Assembly: GCA_016858145.1 (NCBI GenBank) | Contig: JAEHOE010000076.1 | Coordinates: 1-64,000 of the forward strand | Direction of reading: 5' to 3' | From: Edaphochlamys debaryana | Taxonomy: Eukaryota; Chlorophyta; Chlorophyceae; Chlamydomonadales | Length of the DNA stretch: 64,000 nucleotides | Part shown: one piece after another, positions 25,245-34,237 of the stretch | Layout: every line of letters begins with the position of its first letter | Numbering within the stretch: position 1 is the stretch's first letter | Position numbers and translations under genes: made by a program | Notes under the pieces: model-generated | What the model was told of the DNA's origin: nothing | Database searches by the model: none | The model's input: only the letters and a program-made list of their open reading frames with translations

Positions 25245-28200
25245 ATGGACCCGAATCCCGCCGCCGCGGCCACGGACGCTGCCCCCAACGTAGACGCAGC
25301 TGGCGGTCCACCAGCAAAGAAGCTTAAGGCAGCCCCGCCCCCCGCCGCGGGCACGGCCGGGGGGTGCCACCTTGAGCCGAACGTCGTGTCGGAGAAGCTT
25401 TTGGCCACGGTTAACGACCTGGCCAAGTCTTACAAGGACTCGGAGCCCTATAAGCACTGTGTGATGAAGGAGGTGTTCAACCCGGAGGTGCTGCGGGAAG
25501 TGCGAGAGGAAATCATCAACAACATTGAGGCCACCTACAAGGAGACGGACCTCTTCAAGCTCTTCCAGACCGGTGCGTGCCTTTGTCGGGGATGGTAGCA
25601 GGGCCTTGGGGGGCAGCGGGGGCCCTCGTGTCCACCACGGTGTCGGCGGCGGGTGTGGCGGGTGTCGGCGGGCTAGGGTTGTACCGCCTTCCGGTACACC
25701 ACGCTGTAGGCACTTGTCCTCCCACCCGCTTGCGTCTCCGCCCCGCTTTCCCTCACAGCCACTGCTCAGCGCACCAACGCCACTGCACTGTCCTGTGCTT
25801 CTGCTGACCCGCTGCCTCTCCCTCAACCATGCTCTCACCTTGGCCTTCTCGCCTTCTGCCCCCCGGCCACCGCGCCCCCACCCCAGGCGACATGGGCAAC
25901 CTGGACCAGGTGGCCCCCGAGGTGGCCGCCAAGCTGCCCGCGCTCATGAAGCTCAAGCGGGCGCTCTACAGGTGCGAGCGGAGGGGCGGCCTTGGGGGGT
26001 TGGGGGCAGCACGGCATTGGCAGGGAGCAGCCCCTTCCACCAGGGGCAGTGCCCCTGAGGCCGCTGCAAAGCCGACACCTTCTCTCGGCATGCCCACCAC
26101 CTGCCCGCAGCGACGAGTTCCGCGAGTTCGTGACCACCATCACGGGCTGCGGCGACCTGTCGGCGCGCACCGACTGCTCCTGCAACGTGTACGCGCACGG
26201 CTGCCACCTGCTCTGCCACGATGACGTGATCGCCAACCGCCGCATCTCGTGGATCATCTACCTGTCGGACCCGGACGAGCCCTGGACTAAGGAGGACGGG
26301 GGCGCGCTGGAGCTGTACCCCCAAGTGGAGGGTGCGTGCGTGTTGCGGGGGAGAACTGAGCCAGGGAGCTGGGGACAAGCCGCGGAGGAGGGTAAGGGAA
26401 GCGGAGGAATAATGCAAGGTCTCATCACTGCCGTCCGCCGGCTACCTGTCCGCAGGCCAGACGCACACGCCCGCGCCCAACCCCTCGCTGTCCCACCTGC
26501 CCCTGTGGAACACCATGGCCTTCTTCACCGTCACGCCGGGTGGGGAGAGGGCGTCGGGGGTGCGTGCCCGTGCATTGGCGTGCCGTGGGCGTGCTGATGG
26601 CTCCTGGCCCGGTGGCCAAGGCCTGAGCAAAAGCAGGCTGAGCCCTAAACTACTCCTTGACAGTTGCCCCCCACCCCGCCCCCTCACCGACCGCAGGCAA
26701 GTCCTTCCACAGCGTGCAGGAGGTGTTTGCCTCGGACAAGCCGCGCATGTCCATCAGCGGCTGGTACCACAGCGCGGCGCCGCCTGAGGACGCGGACAAG
26801 GCCTCCCTCAAGCAGCTGCAGCTGCGCGCGGGGGAGGACGCCAAGGGCGCACACGAGCCCATTGCGGGTGAGGGATGGGACGGCCGCCAGGCCATGGGGC
26901 TTGCTGAGAGGGCTGCAGAGCAGGCGGGAACGAGTTGTGGGGGTTTGGGGACGGCCGGGGCTGGGGCCGCAGAGACTGCGGACAAGGCATGCCGGCGGTC
27001 TGCAGCTGACAGGGGGCGGCTTCCGCGCGAGGTGGTGTTGGGTATGCCTGGTGGTTCGAGGGCTACAAGGAATGTGTGAAGGATGGGGGCAACTGAATCG
27101 GGAGGGGTGCGAGCGAGGGGACTGCTGGAATGGTAACTTGCGGAGGGCTACAAGGGCGGGCAGCCATAAGGGGTCGCTCCAAGAGCTCATGATGGCAGGC
27201 CAGGGTAGTAGGTTAGGGATGTAGCTTGGCCGGAGGCTGCCTGGGGTAGTCAGGGGGCCGGGCGCAAAGCACGACAGCGAGCTGCAAACTCCCTTACCAC
27301 GCGCCGCGTGTCCCTACTACCGCAGGCGGCGAGGCGCCCCTCTCCGAGGACGACCTCTCCTTCCTCGTACGGTGGCTCAACCCCGCCTACCTGTCGGAGG
27401 CGTCCTGGCCCAAGATCCGCGCGCGGTTCGAGGATGAGGGCTCCGTGCAGCTGCACAACTTCCTCAAGCCCAAGCTGGCGCAGGAGGTACGGGGAGGGAA
27501 GGGGGGGTAGGGGCCGGGCCGCGGAGCAGGGCATGCCGTGGACACTGCCTGGAGGAGTGAAGCCCCCTCGGCGCGAAGCGTAGTACGATGGATGACATGC
27601 TAGGCACGCGACTGCCCAGCACCCACCTCCTTCGCTTCCCCATGTCAGATCGTGTCGGCCTGTGTGGCGGAGGACAAGGCGGACGGGCTGGGCAACAAGC
27701 GCTGCCCAGCTACGAGGCGGGCGCGCGGGACGGATGGGTGGCCATGGGTGAGCTGGCTGTTCGCCTGCCGACCTTGAAGATGGCCTTGTGGAGGAGCATC
27801 TCCTATAGCCTGTTAGCCGCCGCCCTCTCAACCCGTGCTTCTTCCCCCGTACTCGCTCAGGCCCGCCCCACAAGCAGCGCTACATGCGCTACGGGCGGTG
27901 ACGCGGCCTCCGGGGCCGGTGTCCTCCACGTCGGCGGCGGGTGTGGGGGTGTCGGCGGGCTAGGGTTGTACCGCCTTCCGGTACACCACGCTGTAGGCAC
28001 TTGTCCTCCCACCCGCTTGCGTCTCCGCCCCGCTTTCCCTCACAGCCACTGCTCAGCGCACCAACGCCACTGCACTGTCCTGTGCTTCTGCTGACCCGCT
28101 GCCTCTCCCTCAACCATGCTCTCACCTTGGCCTTCTCGCCTTCTGCCCCCCGGCCACCGCGCCCCCACCCCAGGCGACATGGGCAACCTGGACCAGGTGG

Positions 28201-31200
28201 CCCCCGAGGTGGCCGCCAAGCTGCCCGCGCTCATGAAGCTCAAGCGGGCGCTCTACAGGTGCGAGCGGAGGGGCGGCCTTGGGGGGTTGGGGGCAGCACG
28301 GCATTGGCAGGGAGCAGCCCCTTCCACCAGGGGCAGTGCCCCTGAGGCCGCTGCAAAGCCGACACCTTCTCTCGGCATGCCCACCACCTGCCCGCAGCGA
28401 CGAGTTCCGCGAGTTCGTGACCACCATCACGGGCTGCGGCGACCTGTCGGCGCGCACCGACTGCTCCTGCAACGTGTACGCGCACGGCTGCCACCTGCTC
28501 TGCCACGATGACGTGATCGCCAACCGCCGCATCTCGTGGATCATCTACCTGTCGGACCCGGACGAGCCCTGGACTAAGGAGGACGGGGGCGCGCTGGAGC
28601 TGTACCCCCAAGTGGAGGGTGCGTGCGTGTTGCGGGGGAGAACTGAGCCAGGGAGCTGGGGACAAGCCGCGGAGGAGGGTAAGGGAAGCGGAGGAATAAT
28701 GCAAGGTCTCATCACTGCCGTCCGCCGGCTACCTGTCCGCAGGCCAGACGCACACGCCCGCGCCCAACCCCTCGCTGTCCCACCTGCCCCTGTGGAACAC
28801 CATGGCCTTCTTCACCGTCACGCCGGGTGGGGAGAGGGCGTCGGGGGTGCGTGCCCGTGCATTGGCGTGCCGTGGGCGTGCTGATGGCTCCTGGCCCGGT
28901 GGCCAAGGCCTGAGCAAAAGCAGGCTGAGCCCTAAACTACTCCTTGACAGTTGCCCCCCACCCCGCCCCCTCACCGACCGCAGGCAAGTCCTTCCACAGC
29001 GTGCAGGAGGTGTTTGCCTCGGACAAGCCGCGCATGTCCATCAGCGGCTGGTACCACAGCGCGGCGCCGCCTGAGGACGCGGACAAGGCCTCCCTCAAGC
29101 AGCTGCAGCTGCGCGCGGGGGAGGACGCCAAGGGCGCACACGAGCCCATTGCGGGTGAGGGATGGGACGGCCGCCAGGCCATGGGGCTTGCTGAGAGGGC
29201 TGCAGAGCAGGCGGGAACGAGTTGTGGGGTTTGGGGACGGCCGGGGCTGGGGCCGCAGAGACTGCGGACAAGGCATGCCGGCGGTCTGCAGCTGACAGGG
29301 GGCGGCTTCCGCGCGAGGTGGTGTTGGGTATGCCTGGTGGTTCGAGGGCTACAAGGAATGTGTGAAGGATGGGGGCAACTGAATCGGGAGGGGTGCGAGC
29401 GAGGGGACTGCTGGAATGGTAACTTGCGGAGGGCTACAAGGGCGGGCAGCCATAAGGGGTCGCTCCAAGAGCTCATGATGGCAGGCCAGGGTAGTAGGTT
29501 AGGGATGTAGCTTGCCGGAGGCTGCCTGGGGTAGTCAGGGGGCCGGGCGCAAAGCACGACAGCGAGCTGCAAACTCCCTTACCACGCGCCGCGTGTCCCT
29601 ACTACCGCAGGCGGCGAGGCGCCCCTCTCCGAGGACGACCTCTCCTTCCTCGTACGGTGGCTCAACCCCGCCTACCTGTCGGAGGCGTCCTGGCCCAAGA
29701 TCCGCGCGCGGTTCGAGGATGAGGGCTCCGTGCAGCTGCACAACTTCCTCAAGCCCAAGCTGGCGCAGGAGGTACGGGGAGGGAAGGGGGGGTAGGGGCC
29801 GGGCCGCGGAGCAGGGCATGCCGTGGACACTGCCTGGAGGAGTGAAGCCCCCTCGGCGCGAAGCGTAGTACGATGGATGACATGCTAGGCACGCGACTGC
29901 CCAGCACCCACCTCCTTCGCTTCCCCATGTCAGATCGTGTCGGCCTGTGTGGCGGAGGACAAGGCGGACGGGCTGGGCAACAAGGCGCTGCCCAGCTACG
30001 AGGCGGGCGCGCGGGACGGATGGGTGGCCATGGGTGAGCTGGCTGTTCGCCTGCCGACCTTGAAGATGGCCTTGTGGAGGAGCATCTCCTATAGCCTGTT
30101 AGCCGCCGCCCTCTCAACCCGTGCTTCTTCCCCCGTACTCGCTCAGGCCCGCCCCACAAGCAGCGCTACATGCGCTACGGCGGTGACGCGGCCTCCGGCG
30201 CCGGTGCCTCTACGTCAGGCGGGGCAGGGGCCTCCGCGGGGCCGCTGCTGGAGCGCGTGCGGTCGGAGCTGTTCACGTCCCCCGCCTTTGCGCGCTTCCT
30301 CAAGGCGGTGACCAGCGTCACCATGCTGGGGCAGACGGGGGAAGTGCGCCGCTTCCGGCCAGGTACGAGGCCAGCAAAGATGTGGGCGTGGGCTTGGGTC
30401 AAGTCTTCGCCCGCTTGGTACCCACCCACCCAATCCCCTCCCCTCAGGCATGGACTACACGGTGGCCCACTACGGCATCCTCACCACCGACCCCCGCCTG
30501 GACGTGGTGCTCACCTTCGTGGACGACGCCACGGACGAGGCGGCCAGCGCGTGGCAGGCGAGCGGGCAGAGGGCGGGAGGGAGGAGGGGGGCAAGGTTGG
30601 GGGGCGGAGTGGAGTTGAGGAAAAGGAAGTTGGGGTCCGGCCGGCAGTGTGCCTGTTTGGGATACCCTGTGTGTGCCAACACGATGCTGCATGCCCTTCA
30701 TGCACAGGCGGGCGAGGTGGGCGGCTTTGAAGCCTACCTGCTGGCGGACGAGGAGGTGGACGCAGCAGAGGTGTACCGGGTCAACGTGAGCAGCGGGGGC
30801 GGGAGGGCAGAGGGAATCGTATGGATAAGCCTGACCGGTGGCCCGCGCCCAGAGGGCCCAGGTCCCAAGTAGGGACCCCGACGCAGACATGTGAAGGGAC
30901 GATGTTTCTTGGCTGCGTTCCTTGTGCGGCTCCCTCCCCACCCGCGCTTATCCTGGTCCGTGCTGCCTGCTTCTCCCTCGCCTCCCCGCTCACAGGCCGA
31001 CGCCGAGGAGTCGGGGGTGCTCAACGTCAACGCCGCCGCCAACACGCTCAACCTGGTGCTGCGGGACGAGGGGCTCATGCGCTTCGTCAAGTACGTGTCC
31101 TTTGCGGCGCCGGGGAGCAGGTGAGGGGCAGGGCACGAGGTGGGGAAAGGGGGCAGGGGAGGACCAAGGGGACCAGGGGAGGACTAAGGTCGCGGCGAAA

Positions 31201-31498
31201 TTGCGTGAAAGACCCACGGCAAGGCGTTGCCGTACAGGGGGTGAGGGGGGTGGCGAATGGACCTACTTGTACCGCAAGGAGTTGCTGGAGCCGCAGTGTC
31301 AGGCTCAGAGCGATGTGGCCTGGACCGTGTCGTCTCCGTTTCAAGCCCCTTGCCGCCCTGGCCCCGCCCCTCCTCCCCTCCCCCAGGTGGGACGTGGCCA
31401 TGGAGTACCTGCCCGAAGACCCCCCGGAGGACGAGGAGGAGGGCAAGGAGGAGGGGAAAGAGGAGGAGGGGAAGGAGGAGAAGGCCGCGGACGAGTAG
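25245..31498 (+). CDS. OGFOD1: OGFOD1/Tpa1-type 2-oxoglutarate and Fe(II) prolyl hydroxylase, 596 aa model
   Basis: Best model: 25245-25572, 28174-28258, 28398-28618, 28743-28826, 28984-29154, 29611-29771, 29934-30033, 30147-30362, 30448-30557, 30708-30785, 30996-31120, 31387-31498. All phases agree, giving 596 codons and a TAG. The N-terminal dioxygenase domain shows the Fe-binding H174-x-D176 (in CHDDV), the distal H244 (in SFHSVQEV) and a 2-oxoglutarate-binding R256 (in RMSISGWYHS). The C-terminal half is the oxygenase-like degradation domain, ending in a Glu/Lys-rich tail. OGFOD1 and yeast Tpa1 hydroxylate a proline of ribosomal protein uS12 and affect translation accuracy; length and order fit the family (542-644 aa). 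The start is the ATG at 25245; an earlier in-frame GTG is ignored. Exons 2-7 and part of 8 also occur upstream at 25887-27930 in a near-identical duplicate that this model skips. Intron 9 appears to use a GC donor (CAG|GCGAGC). Confidence 0.87.
25650..27936 (+). repeat. First copy of a ~2.29-kb tandem duplication (OGFOD1 exons 2-7 and part of 8), frame-broken
   Basis: This block matches 27937-30217 almost base for base at an offset of 2287 (2285 after two 1-base indels). It holds copies of exon 2 (25887-25971), 3 (26111-26331), 4 (26456-26539), 5 (26697-26867), 6 (27326-27486), 7 (27649-27747) and the start of 8 (from 27861). Exon 7 is 99 rather than 100 bases because one G is missing near 27699, and exon 8 has an extra G near 27897 that puts a TGA in its normal frame. 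Exon 8 then runs without a donor into the next copy. The differences I found are mainly one-base run-length changes, so this is either a very young duplication or an assembly artefact. Confidence 0.85.
27937..30217 (+). repeat. Second copy of the ~2.29-kb duplication, reading frame intact
   Basis: This partner of the 25650-27936 block holds exons 2-7 and the first part of exon 8 in correct phase (exon 7 is 100 bases), and is continuous with the downstream exons. The join between the copies near 27925-27945 shows short similarity (CCTCCACGTCGGCGGCGGG-like) to both parental sequences near 25632 and 30208, so the breakpoint lies in microhomology. Confidence 0.85.
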
Positions 31499-32134
31499 CC
31501 CGTTTGAGCGGCAAGGTGACTTGGCAGCACCAGGGCGCTCTTCGGTGGCTCGGGCTGCCGGGAGCACCGCGGCCTGGCTGCAGCACTGGCCGACAAGTAG
31601 CCACTAGCCAGCTTGGGCGGACGCTGTAAAGGCTAACTCAAGGCTAAAGGCTAACGAGAGTTGAGGGTTGAGGGGTAGTGCGGCCGGCCCGTTACCCTGG
31701 TCGCTCTGGGGGATGGGGGCGAAATACGGGAAAGCCTGGGCCCCCGGGGATGCTTGCGGGTAGAGGAGCCGGTGAGGCGGAGGGGGTAAGGCGGGGAAGG
31801 GAGCATGGCGGGGAAGGGAGCATGGCGCGTTGTGGGGCGGTGGCGAAATGCGGAGTGTGCTGCCATTCAGCACAGCTGTCATCGACAGTCGAAGAACACG
31901 CGTTTGGCGGTCGCCTTGAAAATGGGGCTTGAGGAACCGTGCTGGCACCGTGACTTTCGTTGATTGATGGTCGACCAGTTATGGTATTAGTTTATGAAGG
32001 TATGCATACAAGTGTCTTGGCCAGAGGCGTAGCTAGGTGACAAGTGACCAGTCACAGCACCAGGGGCGACCTCTCACCCCGTCACAGCCTCCTGTCGTCA
32101 CAGCTCCCGGTCACAGCCTCCTGTCACAGCCTCC
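31499..32134. other. 3' flank of the OGFOD1 gene, no gene seen
   Basis: The stop codon is followed by a TGTAA polyadenylation motif at 31625-31629, about 130 nt downstream, which fits volvocine 3' ends. A short direct repeat (GGGAAGGGAGCATGGCG, about 31793-31823) and a run of GTCACAGC-like short repeats at 32050-32130 are present. No open frame here looks like a protein. Confidence 0.5.
31625..31629 (+). terminator. Probable polyadenylation signal TGTAA
   Basis: TGTAA, the pentamer used as a poly(A) signal in Chlamydomonas and Volvox, lies 127 nt after the OGFOD1 stop codon in the sense orientation. Confidence 0.5.
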
Positions 32135-32629
32135 TCAGCACCGCCGCCGCTTGCTGCCCGTCAGCCGGGCCAGCCTCTCCTGCGCCTCATCCCACACCCA
32201 CCGCGCCCCATCCAGCGTCCCCTCCTCGTCTGCGAGCCGCTTCATCGCCGCCGCCACCTCCAACTCGGCCAGCCGCAGCGCCTCCGTCGTGCTATCCAGC
32301 CGCTGCTGGGCGGCGCGCACGCGCGCCCTGTTCTGCATGGCTCTCGCCACCACAACCGCGCCCCGCGCCGCGTCGGCGGTCACCGCCGCCAGCACCGCCT
32401 GAGCGCTAGCCACGGCCGCCCGCGGCTCTGCCAGCCGCGCACTGGCAGAGGCCACCTCGCTCTGGGCTGTCCGCACGGCCCCCCTCCACGTCAACCAACG
32501 CTCAGTGACGTGCGCCCACGCTCCCTTTCCCGCCTCCACCCGCGCAGGGGCCAGGCGAGTGGCCGCGTGGAGGAAGCGGAAGGAGGAGGGCGACGAAGCA
32601 CTCAGCGAGCAAGAGCGGCGTGACGCCAA
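32135..32629 (-). CDS. Hypothetical coiled-coil protein, uncertain
   Basis: A 164-codon minus-strand frame ends in a basic tail (GSKRRRC). Its C-terminal ~110 residues (complement of about 32135-32480) are rich in Ala, Glu, Arg and Leu with heptad-like spacing, as in AQSEVASASARLAEP and TEALRLAELEVAAAMKRL, which predicts a coiled coil. The N-terminal part overlaps, antisense, an exon of the plus-strand gene at 32548-32655, so a real start is more likely inside the ORF or in an unseen upstream exon. No family was recognised. The compositional pattern supports coding, but an antisense shadow in GC-rich DNA cannot be excluded. Confidence 0.35.
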   Translation of the reverse strand: MASRRSCSLSASSPSSFRFLHAATRLAPARVEAGKGAWAHVTERWLTWRGAVRTAQSEVASASARLAEPRAAVASAQAVLAAVTADAARGAVVVARAMQNRARVRAAQQRLDSTTEALRLAELEVAAAMKRLADEEGTLDGARWVWDEAQERLARLTGSKRRRC

Positions 32630-32855
32630 GGCGCTTGATGGATTAGCCGGGACAGGTGAGACTAGGGTGGGAAGGGAGCGGAAGGGAGGAAGGAACTGGA
32701 GTCACAGGCCACTTGACACTGACGTGCACCCACGCTCCCTTTCCCGCCTCCACCCCCGCAGGTGCCAAGCGAGCGGCTGCGTGGAAAAAGTGGAAGGAGG
32801 AGGGTGATGGAGCACTCAGTGAGCAGGAGCTGCGTGACGCTGCAGCGTTTGAGGC
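32507..32855 (+). repeat. Tandem duplication, 214-bp spacing, spanning an acceptor site and exon start
   Basis: The segment starting GACGTGC(G/A)CCCACGCTCCC at 32507 recurs at 32721. Both copies carry the same polypyrimidine tract, the GCAG acceptor and about 90 bp of following exon sequence, with scattered substitutions. It is the DNA basis of the duplicated KEEGD-type exon. Confidence 0.75.
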
Positions 32856-33537
32856 CTTGCAGGGGAGGCGGGGATACAACGTGGTAGACGAGGGGCCAGT
32901 AGGGACGTCGCGGGATAACGCAGCGCTACTTGGGGCGGTGGCCTTCCGACGTAACGCCCGCTGCCACGCGGCTGTCCTGCGCGGGGCCCTGCTTCGTACT
33001 GCGTTCCCCGGGGGATCAACCGAGGCGGTGTTCCGGGTGGTCAGGGACGGACAGGTGTTGCGCGCCAACTGTGGGTTTAATGGCGAGCTTGTGAACGGGG
33101 GTGCGGGTGCGCTGTTGGACGCGGTGGGGGCGGGCACCCATGGCTACTTGCAGCTGTGGCACTGGGCGGATGGGCGTATCGAAGCGCGCAGTGTGGCGGT
33201 CAGCGAGACTGATGCGTCTGGGGCGAGCCGTTAATCCTACGGCTGCTTGCGTTTCGTAATCGGCAAGGGGGTGAGCGCACAGTGGCGCTTGAGGGGAGCC
33301 CGGGTGCTGCGCAAGGCATTCCCCGGTGGGCGGGTAGGTGACAGGGTGGCGCTCGTGGTGGCGAAAGGGGTCGCGGCAACCACTTTCATGTGCACCTTGG
33401 GTGCGGAAAGAGGGTTTGTTCATACGGGTGTGAAGGAGCTCAACAGTGCATTGGGGGCTCGAGAGGGGGACCTGGTGGAGCTGTGGCCCATGGAGGGCGG
33501 CCTGGTGGAGGCGCGACGCATGAGCGAGGTGCTTTGA
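32548..33537 (+). pseudogene. Unknown two-domain gene with tandem exon duplication and an in-frame stop
   Basis: Two related exons are visible: 32548-32655 and 32762-33234, both entered in phase 1 and joining cleanly (ACAG|GTGAGA to GCAG|GTGCC). Both begin with the same segment, GA(K/R)R-x-AAW followed by KEEGD-x-ALSEQE. Exon B continues into a domain with LRGALLRTAFPGG and ends at TAA 33232-33234. The same frame then stays open to 33537 and encodes a paralogous domain (LRGARVLRKAFPGG, ending GDLVELWPMEGGLVEARR). The most likely reading is a two-domain protein broken by one nonsense codon, or a consensus error. The GVKEL-x(7)-EGDLVEL part vaguely recalls plant B3-like folds, but this is only an impression. 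The upstream exon and start were not found. It may instead be two adjacent small genes. Confidence 0.45.
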
Positions 33538-34237
33538 GGCGCTCTGGGCTGAGCGACACCCTGGCCAGGAGCTCCCTGCTCGCAGCACCTTGGCAACTTC
33601 TAGGTTCATACCATCTACTTTCCAAGTTGCGTTGGTTGTGGGGAGAATTGAGCTCAGGCGAGGGCGACAGCTGAATCCGCATGGACGAATTGCCGTGCAA
33701 TTGGGCGCTCGTGCCGCGTCGACAGCCGTTGCCGGCGTTTAGCCCATCATAAGCATCGCCAGACCACAAAGCGTTGCTTTACAGCAGCAGCGACTGGCAC
33801 AACAATTCCCGGGAACGCAATTGACGCTGCCGAGTAGCACTGCTTGTGCCCTGAGCTCACGGACAGCTCTTTCTCTGTGTGAGGAAGCCGACCAGGCGGT
33901 GGCCAGGCCTTCATCGAACGGCAGGTCTCGGCGGGGCCGACCTGAGCAGCATGGCGACACCTGGTGCGCCTCTCGACGACCAGACGCGGGTGCGTGATGA
34001 TAGTTGAAGAGGCGGGTGCATGAACATGCCGGGCTCTTACCGGGGCGACCGCACCCGACTTTCCGCGTACCCGCGTCGTGCTGCCCGCTAAACCCCTGCG
34101 CTCGAGGCGGTACAACAGCTTCGGAACAGCTACTGACAGCTACTGACAGCTACTGACCTAATGGCCTTGCGCCATGCTGCCGCTGGGCACGCTTCTGATG
34201 AGAAGCCCGCTGACCCACATGCCTAACTCGTACACAG
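33538..34237. other. Gene-poor stretch upstream of the myosin tail, with a 3x10-bp repeat
   Basis: No coding frame here resembles a myosin head or neck, or any other family. At 34128-34157 the decamer AGCTACTGAC occurs three times in tandem. An ATG at 34174 opens a frame that runs into the second coiled-coil exon of the myosin tail, but only if the 44-nt segment 34277-34320 is not spliced out. Confidence 0.5.

Noticed and set aside
25525..26058. Forward ORFs duplicated at an offset of 2287 (for example 25829-26224 and 28116-28511)
   Set aside because: They are frame-shifted shadows over OGFOD1 exons 2 and 3 and their introns.
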